Assembly (NCBI GenBank): GCA_035629175.1 | Contig: DASPIL010000096.1 | Location: forward strand, 1-64,000 | DNA length: 64,000 nt | DNA from: Verrucomicrobiia bacterium | Lineage (GTDB): Bacteria > Verrucomicrobiota > Verrucomicrobiia > Limisphaerales > DASXHY01 | Reading direction: 5' to 3' | Shown: piece after piece, positions 37,037 through 45,519 of the stretch | Layout of the letters: every line of letters begins with the position of its first letter | Position numbering within the stretch: position 1 is the first letter of the stretch | Notes under the pieces: model-generated | Told to the model about the DNA's origin: nothing | Database searches by the model: none | What the model saw: only the letters and a program-made list of their open reading frames with translations | Translations under genes and position numbers: made by a program

Positions 37037-38644
37037 GTGGGCGGCGCAACGCTGCGCACTGTTTTGCAGGCGCTTGCAGAGTTCACCCTATTCGATGCGC
37101 CCACAGGGACAGCTACTCTGGGCGATATCAAAAGCCCGCTGGTCATAAAAAAGGAAATCCGCGTTTTGATGATTGAGGACACGGCTCCTGATGTGTTGCT
37201 GATCAATCACGAACTGCGGAAGGCGGGGCTGCGTTTTCGTTCCCGGCGCGTTGAGACGCGCGATTCCTTCCTGCACGAACTGGAACATCATACCCCCGAC
37301 GTCATCCTTTCCGACCATGGCGTGCCCGGGTTTGACGGCTTCGCGGCGCTTGCTGAAGCGAGGGATCGTTGCCCCGACGTGCCTTTCATATTCGTATCGG
37401 GCGGCCCGGACGGGCGCACAGTGGAGGAAACGTTGAAGAGCGGGGCGGATGATTACGTTCTGAAACAGAATCTTCATCTGCTGGCGCCCGCGATCGAACG
37501 CGTGCTGCGCGATGCTGATACGCGCGCACGGCATCGGCAGCTCGAATCCGCCTTGCTGGATGCGGAGGAACATTTGCGGTTGGTATCGGCGGAACTCAAG
37601 GAATACTCGGCTTTCATGCTTGATAGGGACGGCCGGGTGGCGACCTGGAATCCGGGCGCGGAACAAATGCTCGGCTTCGAGCCCAACGAAATCCTTGGCG
37701 AACATTACAGCCGTTTGTTTCCACCCGAATCGCGAACCGAGGGACGTCCGGCGTTCCTGCTTGAAGAGGCGCAGCGGAAAGATCGCGGGGAAGAAAGCGG
37801 GAAGCGATGCCGCAAGAACGGGGAATCATTCTCCGCCAGCCATGCCGTGGTGGTGGTGCGCAGCGAAGGCGGCCAGCTGCGCGGCTTCCTGTCCATCGTT
37901 CGAGACCTGTCTCCCCGGGCGGCTGCCACCGAACCCGGAATGGAGGATTTGGACCGCAGTGATGCGGACGCGAAATACAAGGAACTCGAGACGTTCACCC
38001 ATAGTGTCGCTGCCGACCTGCGCATGCCGTTGCGGCACATCGAAAGTTTTTCGGAGGTTTTGCTGAAGACCGCCACAGACCGGCTTGACGGGAAAAGCTG
38101 CAGCTATTTGAAATCCATTTCCCAGGCGGCGCACAAGATGAGCAAACTCATCGACGACCTGTTTACGTTCTCGCGCATTGGCCAGACGGACATGTATCGG
38201 CTGCACCTGAGCCTGGCTGATATCGTGAAGGAGGTGATTCACGATCTACGGCCCGAGTGGGAGGGGCGGAGTGTGGAATGGAAGATCCATGACCTTCCAG
38301 AAGTGGAGGGCGATCCCGTGATGCTTTGGCTGGTGCTCACCAACCTGGTGTCCAATGCGCTGAAGTTCACGCGTCCGCGGGAGACGGCGGTCATAGAGAT
38401 CAGCGCGACGCGCGGGAAATCTGAAACGGAAGTGTGCGTGCGCGACAACGGCGTTGGGTTCGATCCGCAGCGGGCGCAGAAGTTGTTCCAGGTTTTTGAA
38501 CGTCTGCACGGCAATGAGTTTGAAGGCACGGGAGTGGGGCTGGTGAACGTCCGCCGGATCGTTGAGCGCCATGGCGGGCGCGTCTGGGCACACGCACGCG
38601 AATCAGAGGGGGCGGCGTTCTATTTTTCGCTGCCGGGCGCGTAG
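37037..38644 (+). CDS. Receiver-PAS-HATPase protein lacking the phosphoacceptor His
   Basis: A hybrid protein of up to 535 residues. The receiver (RVLMIEDTAPDVLL onward) has Asp in VILSDHGVPG and Lys in DYVLKQN. A PAS domain follows (YSAFMLDRDGRVATWNPGA). The kinase dimer helix reads FTHSVAADLRMPLRHIE where the family has SVSHDLRAPLRH: the phosphoacceptor His position (38012-38014) is Ala. A His sits four residues earlier (38000-38002). The HATPase motifs DNGVGFD and GTGVGLVNVRRIVERHGG are intact. The start is uncertain: GTG at 37037 or a codon near 37139, as the receiver begins at about 37154. It is likely a non-kinase partner or scaffold. Confidence 0.8.
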   Translation: MGGATLRTVLQALAEFTLFDAPTGTATLGDIKSPLVIKKEIRVLMIEDTAPDVLLINHELRKAGLRFRSRRVETRDSFLHELEHHTPDVILSDHGVPGFDGFAALAEARDRCPDVPFIFVSGGPDGRTVEETLKSGADDYVLKQNLHLLAPAIERVLRDADTRARHRQLESALLDAEEHLRLVSAELKEYSAFMLDRDGRVATWNPGAEQMLGFEPNEILGEHYSRLFPPESRTEGRPAFLLEEAQRKDRGEESGKRCRKNGESFSASHAVVVVRSEGGQLRGFLSIVRDLSPRAAATEPGMEDLDRSDADAKYKELETFTHSVAADLRMPLRHIESFSEVLLKTATDRLDGKSCSYLKSISQAAHKMSKLIDDLFTFSRIGQTDMYRLHLSLADIVKEVIHDLRPEWEGRSVEWKIHDLPEVEGDPVMLWLVLTNLVSNALKFTRPRETAVIEISATRGKSETEVCVRDNGVGFDPQRAQKLFQVFERLHGNEFEGTGVGLVNVRRIVERHGGRVWAHARESEGAAFYFSLPGA

Positions 38645-38702
38645 ACTTGGGGTATTGCCCTACTTCGTATGCAGCGGATATGAAATAAGCTCGAGGCGAG
38701 TG

Positions 38703-40274
38703 TTGATTTCAACCAAACAAAAACTTCGCATATTGATGCTGGAGGACGAGGTGCGGGATGCTGAACTGGTTCGGAACACCCTCAAGCAGAGCGGGTTTAA
38801 TTTCCAGTTCAAGCGTGTGGAGACGGAGGAGGAATTCCTCGGGGCGCTCGAAGCATTCCGGCCTTCGCTGATCCTTTCGGACCACGGACTGCTGGCGTTC
38901 GACGGGTTTGCAGCCCTCGAACTCGCGCGTAAGCGATCACCCGAGGCGCCTTTCATTTTCGTGACGGGCTCGCTCGGCGAGGAAATGGCCATCAAAGCCC
39001 TGAAGAGTGGCGCGACGGATTTCGTCCTGAAACATCACCTGACAACCCTGCCTCCCGCGGTGCATCGCGCGCTGCGACAGGAGGAGGCCAAGGCGGAAAG
39101 GCGGCGTGCAGAGGAGGCGCTGCAGTCGAGCGAGGAGCGATACCGCAACCTGGTCGAGATTTCACCTGACGCGCTGTTTGTGGCACGGGCAGGAAAGATC
39201 GTCTTTGTGAACAGCGCGGGCCTCAAGCTGTTTGACGGCAACGATCCAACACTTGTGGTGGGCAGGCAGGCGGTTGAATTGTTCCATCCCGATGAACGGG
39301 ACGCGGTGCGGGCACGGCTGGAACAGGTTGTGCGCGAGCAGCGCCCCATTTCGTTCACCGAGCATCGAGCCTTGCGGGTCGATGGGACGATCCGTTCCGT
39401 CGAGATGGCGGCGGCCCCTCTGACGTTTGAAGGCAAGCCTGCGGCGCAGGTGATCGTTCACGATATCACGGAGCGGAAGCTGGCGGAGGAGGAGATTCGC
39501 CGGCTCAACAGCGAACTGGAGCAGCGGGTGATCGAGCGGACGGCGGAACTGGAGGAGGCGAATGGGGAGCTGGAAGCGTTCAGTTATTCGGTGTCGCACG
39601 ACCTGCGTGCTCCGTTGCGGCACATTGAGGGATTTGTCGAGATTCTGAAGGTAACCAAGAGCGCCACGCTGGATGACGAAGCGACAGCGCACCTGCAAAC
39701 CATCTCGGATGCCGCGCGGCAAATGGGCCGCCTGATCGATGACCTGCTGACCTTTTCGCGCACGGCGCGCGCGGAACTGCGGAAGTCGCGCATCAATTTG
39801 AACGACATCGTTTCCACCGTGCGCCGCGAATTGACGCTCGACACAGCTGACCGGGACCTTCAATGGAAGATTGCCCAGTTGCCGATGGCTGAAGGCGATG
39901 CGAACCTGATCCATCAAGTGTTTGCCAACCTGATTTGCAACGCGCTGAAATACACCCGCCCGCGCAAGCCGGCGCGAATTGAAATTGGTTCGCGCACGAC
40001 CGCCAAGGAACTGATTGTGTTCGTAAAGGATAATGGCGTCGGTTTCGATGTGCGTTACGCACACAAGTTGTTTGGGGTGTTCCAGCGGCTGCATCGGGCG
40101 AGTGATTTTGAAGGAACGGGAATTGGCCTCGCGAACGTGCGGCGGATCATCCATCGTCACGGCGGCCGCACGTGGGCCGAGGGTGAAATCGACAAGGGCG
40201 CGACGTTTTATTTCACGCTGCCGCGGAATCCGGATCGGCTGCGAAAGGAAATCCCGGCCGCGTTTTCGGAATAG
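38703..40274 (+). CDS. Receiver-PAS-histidine kinase, tandem paralogue
   Basis: A hybrid of about 523 residues. Receiver (RILMLEDEVRDAELV, Asp in LILSDHGLLAF, Lys in DFVLKHH), PAS domain (EERYRNLVEISPDALFVARAG), coiled linker, HisKA box with intact His (FSYSVSHDLRAPLRHIEGF) and HATPase (DNGVGFD, GTGIGLANVRRI). GAGG lies 6 bases before the TTG at 38703 and 3 before the GTG at 38700, so the TTG is preferred; no ATG is close to the domain start. It is clearly related to the first protein and to the receiver of the third, so these arose by tandem duplication. Its stop is 1 base before the next start. Confidence 0.85.
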   Translation: MISTKQKLRILMLEDEVRDAELVRNTLKQSGFNFQFKRVETEEEFLGALEAFRPSLILSDHGLLAFDGFAALELARKRSPEAPFIFVTGSLGEEMAIKALKSGATDFVLKHHLTTLPPAVHRALRQEEAKAERRRAEEALQSSEERYRNLVEISPDALFVARAGKIVFVNSAGLKLFDGNDPTLVVGRQAVELFHPDERDAVRARLEQVVREQRPISFTEHRALRVDGTIRSVEMAAAPLTFEGKPAAQVIVHDITERKLAEEEIRRLNSELEQRVIERTAELEEANGELEAFSYSVSHDLRAPLRHIEGFVEILKVTKSATLDDEATAHLQTISDAARQMGRLIDDLLTFSRTARAELRKSRINLNDIVSTVRRELTLDTADRDLQWKIAQLPMAEGDANLIHQVFANLICNALKYTRPRKPARIEIGSRTTAKELIVFVKDNGVGFDVRYAHKLFGVFQRLHRASDFEGTGIGLANVRRIIHRHGGRTWAEGEIDKGATFYFTLPRNPDRLRKEIPAAFSE

Positions 40275-40275
40275 A

Positions 40276-41460
40276 GTGAAGAAAGAGATTCACATCCTGA
40301 TGCTGGAAGACAGTCCAGCCGATGCCGAGCTGGCGAAGCACACGCTCCGCCAGGGTGGGTTGCAATACTCCGCCGTGCGAGTGGAACGGGAGGATGATTA
40401 CATCCGCGAAATCCAGAACAATCCGCCCGACTTGATTTTATCGGATTACGCGCTGCCTGGTTTTGATGGGTACGCGGCGCTGCAGATCGCCAAGAAGTTG
40501 TGCCCAGAAACGCCGTTTATCTTTCTGACGGGCACGATGGGTGAGGAGGTCGCGATCGAAACGTTGAAGAACGGCGCCACTGATTACGTGTTGAAGCATC
40601 GCATGGTGCGCCTGGTGCCGTCCGTCAACCGTGCGCTGCGTGAAGCGCGCGAACGTCTGGAGCGGAAGCGTGCGGAAAAGCAGTTGCGGGAGTCGCATGA
40701 GCAATTGCGCGCTCTTTCGGTATACCTGCAGCGCGTGCGCGAGGAGGAACGGACGCGCATTGCACGCGAAGTGCACGATGAACTCGGCCAGGCGCTGACC
40801 AGCTGCAAGCTGGACTTGTCACTCATAGCCAGCCGCCTGCCGAAAAACCTGAAGACACTGACGGAAAAGGCGCGCGCGCTTTCGGCGCATATTGATTCCA
40901 CGATTCACACCGTCCGCCGGATTGCGAGCGAGCTGCGGCCGGGAATCCTGGATCATCTCGGTTTGGTGGCGGCGCTGGAATGGCAGGCAACGGAATTTCA
41001 GAATCGCACGGGCATTCGTTGTGATCTCCACACAAGGCTGCAGGACGCGGTTTTGGATTCGAATGTGGCGACGACCTTCTTCCGGATTTTTCAGGAGACG
41101 CTGACGAATGTAATTAGACATGCGGGTGCAACGCAGGTATCGGTTCATTTGAAAGCGGAACCCGGCCGCATTATCATGGACGTGAAAGACAACGGCCGCG
41201 GAATCGAGCCTGAGGAAATCTCGAACACGCGGTCGCTGGGATTGTTGGGAATGAAGGAACGGGCGGCGTTGCTCGGCGGGGAATTCCGGATAGGCCCAGT
41301 CCGGCATGGACATGGCACCCGGGTGACGGTGACATTGCCGGTGGCGGAAACCAGTCCTGAAGCAGTACATGAAGATCCTGTTGACAGACGATCACGCGGT
41401 GGTGCGGCACGGCCTGAAACAAATTCTCGCAGAAGAGTTCAAAAAGGCCACGTTCGGTGA
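40276..41460 (+). CDS. Receiver fused to HisKA_3-type histidine kinase
   Basis: A 394-residue protein starting with GTG at 40276, 1 base after the preceding stop. The receiver (HILMLEDSPADAELA, Asp in LILSDYALPGF, Lys in DYVLKHR) is a paralogue of the two before. The kinase half belongs to the NarX-like type: VREEERTRIAREVHDELGQALTS holds the His, and the HATPase reads DNGRGIEPEE and SLGLLGMKERAALLGG. Its last 30 residues run past the usual domain end and overlap the next gene by 92 bases. It probably passes phosphate to the NarL regulator that follows. Confidence 0.85.
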   Translation: MKKEIHILMLEDSPADAELAKHTLRQGGLQYSAVRVEREDDYIREIQNNPPDLILSDYALPGFDGYAALQIAKKLCPETPFIFLTGTMGEEVAIETLKNGATDYVLKHRMVRLVPSVNRALREARERLERKRAEKQLRESHEQLRALSVYLQRVREEERTRIAREVHDELGQALTSCKLDLSLIASRLPKNLKTLTEKARALSAHIDSTIHTVRRIASELRPGILDHLGLVAALEWQATEFQNRTGIRCDLHTRLQDAVLDSNVATTFFRIFQETLTNVIRHAGATQVSVHLKAEPGRIIMDVKDNGRGIEPEEISNTRSLGLLGMKERAALLGGEFRIGPVRHGHGTRVTVTLPVAETSPEAVHEDPVDRRSRGGAARPETNSRRRVQKGHVR

Positions 41461-42001
41461 AGCCCGGAACGCGCAGGAAGCCCTCTCCAAAATCTTTAAG
41501 GAGGAGTGGGATGTGGTGGTGCTCGACATCACCATGCCGGGCCGCAGCGGGCTGGAAGTGCTGCGCGAAATAAAGAAGTTCAAACCGAAACTTCCAGTGC
41601 TCGTGCTGAGCATGCATCCCGAGGGTCAATTCGCAGTGCGTGTTCTCAAACGCGGTGCGTCGGGCTATATGACCAAGGAAAGCGCACCTGATGAACTTGT
41701 CGGCGCCATCAAGAAGGTGCTGGCAGGCGGGCGCTATGTCAGCAACTCGCTGGCGGAAAAACTCGCCACCTATCTTTCGGGCGGCGATGGCCAGAAACCG
41801 CCTCAGGAGAAGTTGTCTGATCGCGAATTTCAGGTGTTGCGCCTGATTGCGTCGGGAAAAATTGTCAGCGAGATAGCAAAAGAACTTTCCCTCAGCGTGA
41901 AAACCATCAGCACCTATCGTTCACGCATCCTCGAAAAAATGGGAATGAAGAACAACGCGGAGCTGATGCACTACGCGATGCAACATCAATTGGTGGAGTA
42001 G
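41369..42001 (+). CDS. NarL-type response regulator
   Basis: A 210-residue regulator. The receiver carries KILLTDDHAVVRHG, Asp in VVVLDITMPGRSG and Lys in GYMTKESAP. The DNA-binding domain is LSDREFQVLRLIASGKIVSEIAKELSLSVKTISTYRSRI (named by its start LSDREFQVLRLIASG). The ATG at 41369 lies 92 bases inside the preceding kinase gene. It is the natural output partner of the HisKA_3 kinase. Nothing in the 224 bases after it looks like a gene; the dispersed hairpin at 42131 lies there. Confidence 0.9.
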   Translation: MKILLTDDHAVVRHGLKQILAEEFKKATFGEARNAQEALSKIFKEEWDVVVLDITMPGRSGLEVLREIKKFKPKLPVLVLSMHPEGQFAVRVLKRGASGYMTKESAPDELVGAIKKVLAGGRYVSNSLAEKLATYLSGGDGQKPPQEKLSDREFQVLRLIASGKIVSEIAKELSLSVKTISTYRSRILEKMGMKNNAELMHYAMQHQLVE

Positions 42002-42130
42002 CCTGGCGCTGGTTTTCTACCGGCGATGGAGCACCGGCGTGCAGTCGGATTAAGGCTCAACTCTGTCCGGCTCGCCGAATCGTGCGGCGCTGGTTGTCCT
42101 GCACCGATTGCCTTTTTTGATCCTCATAGG

Positions 42131-42152
42131 GCCGACTGAAAGTCGGCGCTCC
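42131..42152. repeat. REP-like hairpin shared with the 27.0 kb terminator
   Basis: GCCGACT-GAA-AGTCGGC forms a 7-bp stem. The 18 bases ACTGAAAGTCGGCGCTCC (42135-42152) are the exact reverse complement of 27027-27044. It lies in the gap before the YmdB-type gene. Confidence 0.6.
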
Positions 42153-42225
42153 GGTGGCTCGGAGAACTGCGCGACGAGGTGAAAACCGCTTGCTGCCTTA
42201 ATGCCGTCCATTCACTGTTTCTCCC

Positions 42226-43011
42226 GTGAAGCTCCTGTTCATTGGCGATATTGTCGGCAGCCCGGGACGTCGCGCGGTGCGCGAACTCGTTCCCAGGCTG
42301 CGGGAGCAGCATGGACTGGATTTCGTCGTTGCCAACGGCGAGAACTCAGCAGGCGGATCGGGGATCACGGCGCGCACGGCCGAGGAAATTTTCACTGCGG
42401 GCGTTGATGTGATCACGAGCGGCGATCACCTTTGGGATCAGAAGGAAGTGATGGAATTGCTGCACCACGAGCCGCGCTTTCTTCGACCGTTGAATTACCC
42501 AACCGGAACTCCAGGTCATGGAAGCGGCCTGTTTTCCGTGCGCAACCTGCAGTTGGGAATCGTCAACGCGCAGGGCCGCACGTTCATGGCGGACCTTGAA
42601 AACCCATTTCATGCGGTCAATGCGGCGGTGGACCGCCTCAGAGCACAGACAAAATTGATTCTTGTCGACATGCATGCGGAGGCGACGTCGGAAAAGATCG
42701 CAATGGCGCGCATGCTGGACGGGCGCGTGAGCGCGGTGATTGGAACGCACACGCACGTGCAGACTGCGGACGAACAGATCTTTCCTGGCGGCACGGCTTA
42801 CCTCACGGATGCGGGTTTTACGGGTCCGCACGAGAGCGTTATCGGGCGTGAAATTGAGCCTGTTATCCAACGCTTTCTCACCAACATGCCGCAACGATTT
42901 GATGTCGCCAAAGGCCGGATATTCCTGGACGGGGCGATTGTCGAGGTCGATGAGGCTTCGGGAAAGGCGCTCACGATTTCACGTCTTAACGTGCCTTGCG
43001 CGGCGGAGTAG
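42226..43011 (+). CDS. ymdB: YmdB-type metallophosphoesterase
   Basis: A 261-residue member of the TIGR00282/YmdB family. The metal motifs are KLLFIGDIVGSPGR, VVANGENSAGG, VITSGDHLWDQ and VDMHAEATSEK with GTHTHVQTADEQ. In Bacillus, YmdB is a cyclic-nucleotide phosphodiesterase that affects biofilm and motility choices; the same role here is inference. The start is GTG at 42226 (GTGAAGCTCC). It is followed after 1 base by xseA, so they form an operon, as in several other phyla where it sits with DNA or cell-wall genes. Confidence 0.88.
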   Translation: MKLLFIGDIVGSPGRRAVRELVPRLREQHGLDFVVANGENSAGGSGITARTAEEIFTAGVDVITSGDHLWDQKEVMELLHHEPRFLRPLNYPTGTPGHGSGLFSVRNLQLGIVNAQGRTFMADLENPFHAVNAAVDRLRAQTKLILVDMHAEATSEKIAMARMLDGRVSAVIGTHTHVQTADEQIFPGGTAYLTDAGFTGPHESVIGREIEPVIQRFLTNMPQRFDVAKGRIFLDGAIVEVDEASGKALTISRLNVPCAAE

Positions 43012-43012
43012 C

Positions 43013-44527
43013 ATGAGCAAGCAATTCAAATCACAATGGGAATTCGGGGACCTGTTCCCGCCCGAGGCGAAGGTTCCCGAAAGAAAGATTCATTCGGTTG
43101 CTGAATTGACGTCGAGCATCCGCCGCACGCTGGAAAAGCAGGTGGGAAACGTCTGGGTGACCGGCGAAATCACGAACCTTCGCTGCCAGAGTTCGGGACA
43201 CATATACTTCACGCTCAAGGACGCGAGCGCCCAGCTTAGCTGCGTGCTCTTCCGCGGCGAAGATGTCGCGCATCGGGAATTGCTGAAGGATGGCCAAAAG
43301 CTTCTGCTGCAGGGCGGCCTGACTGTGTACGAAGCGCGCGGGCAATACCAATTGATCGTTCGCGGATTGGAATTACAGGGAACCGGGGCGCTGCAGATTG
43401 CGTTCGACAAGCTCAAGCAGAAGCTTGCTGCGGAAGGGTTGTTCGCCGCGGAACGGAAACGTCCGTTGTCGAGGTTTCCCCAACGCATAGGAATTGTCAC
43501 TTCCCCGACCGGGGCGGCAATTCGCGATGTTCTGCACGTCATCCAGCGGCGCAATCCGGGGCTCGAAATCGTGATTGCGCCTTGCCGCGTGCAGGGCGAC
43601 GGCGCCGCGCGTGAGATTGCCGCGGCGATCCGCATGCTCAACGCATTGTCGTCGGGGCCCGCTGATGGTTTGCCACGGCACCCCGATCCCTCAGCGCCGC
43701 GACATCCCGCGAACCTTATTCACCTGGATCTGATTCTCCTCACGCGTGGCGGCGGCAGCCTGGAAGATCTCTGGGCATTCAACGAGGAGGTCGTGGCGCG
43801 AGCCATCTTCGATTCTTCGATTCCAATCGTTTCAGCAGTGGGCCATGAGATTGACTTCACGATCAGTGATTTCGTGGCTGACGTGCGCGCCGCGACGCCG
43901 AGCGCAGCAGCTGAGATTATCACGGAAGGGGTGTTTTCAAGCTGCGCGTTTGTGTCAGCTGTTTCCGGCCGGATTCGCCAACTGGCGCTGCAACAGATGG
44001 CGGACAAAGCGCATGAATTGAATCAGGCCTCTCAGCGCCTGGCGCGTGCTCATCCCCGTCGCAAGTTCAACGATTGGCTGCAGCGCCTGGACGACCTGCA
44101 GGGAAGCCTCGCCCGTTGTGCCCGCGCCGGCCTGCGGCAGCATGCTGTGGCGGCGAAAAATCTTTCTGAGCGGCTCGGCCGTATCAAGCCGGCGCATCTG
44201 CTTCGTCAGCGGCGCGAGTTGTTCGAGCAGGAGCTTCAACGGTTGCAGGAACAATTGCGACACCGCTTGCGAGAGTCGCGGCATCGGTTTGAAACCGTTC
44301 AGACAAGACTCCGGCTGCTGGGGCCCGAACAGGTGCTCGCACGAGGTTATACAATTACCACGGATGAAAATACCGGCAGGGTGGTGCACGACGCGAAACA
44401 ACTGCGCGTGGGACAAAGAATCCGCACGCGCGCGAAGTCGGGAACGGCGGTTAGTGTGGTGGAAAGCACCGAGGTTGGTGAACGCACACCCCTCCTCTCG
44501 CTTGGCTCGGAAGAGAGGGAGGGGTAA
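43013..44527 (+). CDS. xseA: Exodeoxyribonuclease VII large subunit
   Basis: A 504-residue nuclease subunit. An N-terminal OB fold (VWVTGEITNLRCQSSGHIYFTLKD, quoted by VTGEITNLR) binds single-stranded DNA. The catalytic part has GIVTSPTGAAIRDV, LTRGGGSLEDLWAFN, VGHEIDFTISDFVAD and the coiled region 340-450. It pairs with XseB (3727). The C-terminal end GERTPLLSLGSEEREG is encoded by a palindromic repeat of the type seen in intergenic DNA, so its last residues may be recent additions. ATG at 43013 is 1 base after the ymdB stop. Confidence 0.94.
   Translation: MSKQFKSQWEFGDLFPPEAKVPERKIHSVAELTSSIRRTLEKQVGNVWVTGEITNLRCQSSGHIYFTLKDASAQLSCVLFRGEDVAHRELLKDGQKLLLQGGLTVYEARGQYQLIVRGLELQGTGALQIAFDKLKQKLAAEGLFAAERKRPLSRFPQRIGIVTSPTGAAIRDVLHVIQRRNPGLEIVIAPCRVQGDGAAREIAAAIRMLNALSSGPADGLPRHPDPSAPRHPANLIHLDLILLTRGGGSLEDLWAFNEEVVARAIFDSSIPIVSAVGHEIDFTISDFVADVRAATPSAAAEIITEGVFSSCAFVSAVSGRIRQLALQQMADKAHELNQASQRLARAHPRRKFNDWLQRLDDLQGSLARCARAGLRQHAVAAKNLSERLGRIKPAHLLRQRRELFEQELQRLQEQLRHRLRESRHRFETVQTRLRLLGPEQVLARGYTITTDENTGRVVHDAKQLRVGQRIRTRAKSGTAVSVVESTEVGERTPLLSLGSEEREG
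44489..44524. repeat. Palindromic repeat inside the xseA 3-prime end
   Basis: CCCCTCCTCTC and GAGAGGGAGGGG form a long stem with one bulged base, around GCTTGGCTCGGAA. It is coding for the last residues of XseA and ends one codon before the stop. Its type resembles the palindromes at 7305-7335 and 22832-22863. Confidence 0.55.
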
Positions 44528-44557
44528 TCGAATGCTTGACCTGCCACCGCCCCGATT

Positions 44558-45376
44558 TCAGGGATTTCCGCCTGCGCCAGGGCTCCGCGGCTGGCTTTCA
44601 GGCGTGGTCTGGCTGCGTCCCAGGCCATTGGTGTTTGAGGTCGGCGACAGGATTTCTCGCGGTGAAGCGTTACTGGAGTAAGTGGATGATGTGGCCGAAA
44701 GCCGGTTCGTCCCACTGAAGGCACCTGCGGTCGCATTCGCGCTCGAACCTGTTCCCGACGCGGATCCCGAGCCTACTGTTCCATCCGACGCTCCATCCAG
44801 AGTCCCGCCAGTGCTGCTTCCCACCGCGGACATGACCTGCAGGCGATTCTCGACACTGGTCACGCCGGGAACGCCCTGCACCACGGCTTCGATGCGTTCT
44901 TTTTGCTGTTCACTCGGAACGCTGCCAACCAGTTCGACCACTCCGCTGCGCACGATGTAGTTGATTGGCAGCGCTCCTGACGAACCTGCGGAAAAACTGC
45001 TGCCTGTTACTGAGCTGATTTCCGTGGATACGCTTTGACGAACTTTCGTGAGCAGTTCCCGATCGGCGGAAACCGGATCAGACGCTGCCGTGGCTGCGCC
45101 GCTTCCGCCCGACTGGGAGGGAGTCATTGAATTGGTTCCCGACAAGCTGCCGCTCGCGGTGGTTCCATTGGTTCGACCGGCGAGGCCGGGAGGCATCGGG
45201 CGCCGGTTCTGCAATCCAGGCGGGAGTTGATCCCGCTGCTGCAGTCCGGGCGGCGTGGTGCCTGCGGGATTGCTGCCTGGTGCCGGTGTTCCCGCGGCGG
45301 CGGGTGCGCTTTGGCCGTAGGCTGTCAGGGCCGCCACGGAACCGCACAAACCGAAAAAGATAAATTTAGATGTCAT
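44558..45376 (-). CDS. Exported BON-domain protein
   Basis: A 272-residue exported protein. Signal segment SKFIFFGLCGSVAALTAYGQ, then a Pro/Gly-rich stretch (about 25-80). The BON domain spans about residues 100-165 (ELLTKVRQSVSTEISSV, LPINYIVRSGVVELVGSVPSEQQKERIEAVVQGVPGVTSVENRL, named in parts). The C-terminal third is Ser/Thr/Gly-rich and probably disordered. BON domains contact phospholipid membranes and are found with envelope stress proteins such as OsmY. The ATG at 45376 is preceded by CAGGAGA. It is followed on its strand by the low-complexity gene's terminator. Confidence 0.82.
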   Translation of the reverse strand: MTSKFIFFGLCGSVAALTAYGQSAPAAAGTPAPGSNPAGTTPPGLQQRDQLPPGLQNRRPMPPGLAGRTNGTTASGSLSGTNSMTPSQSGGSGAATAASDPVSADRELLTKVRQSVSTEISSVTGSSFSAGSSGALPINYIVRSGVVELVGSVPSEQQKERIEAVVQGVPGVTSVENRLQVMSAVGSSTGGTLDGASDGTVGSGSASGTGSSANATAGAFSGTNRLSATSSTYSSNASPREILSPTSNTNGLGRSQTTPESQPRSPGAGGNP

Positions 45377-45474
45377 TAGTGTTCTCCTGGAGAGACCGGA
45401 AGTTAAGCCGGTCGGGTTTGGCGGGAAGATCAATGTCTTCGCCGCTTCGCTCTATAGGGAAATCTGCCCAAAGG

Positions 45475-45502
45475 AAACGGACGGCATTCGCCGTCCGTTT
45501 TT
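45475..45502 (-). terminator. Strong terminator hairpin
   Basis: Perfect 11-bp stem AAACGGACGGC/GCCGTCCGTTT with an ATTC loop, 20 bases after the stop of the low-complexity gene that ends at 45520 on the minus strand, and before the BON gene. On the plus strand a T run follows the stem, so it may act in both directions. Confidence 0.85.
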
Positions 45503-45519
45503 GTGGTTCCAGCCATTGA

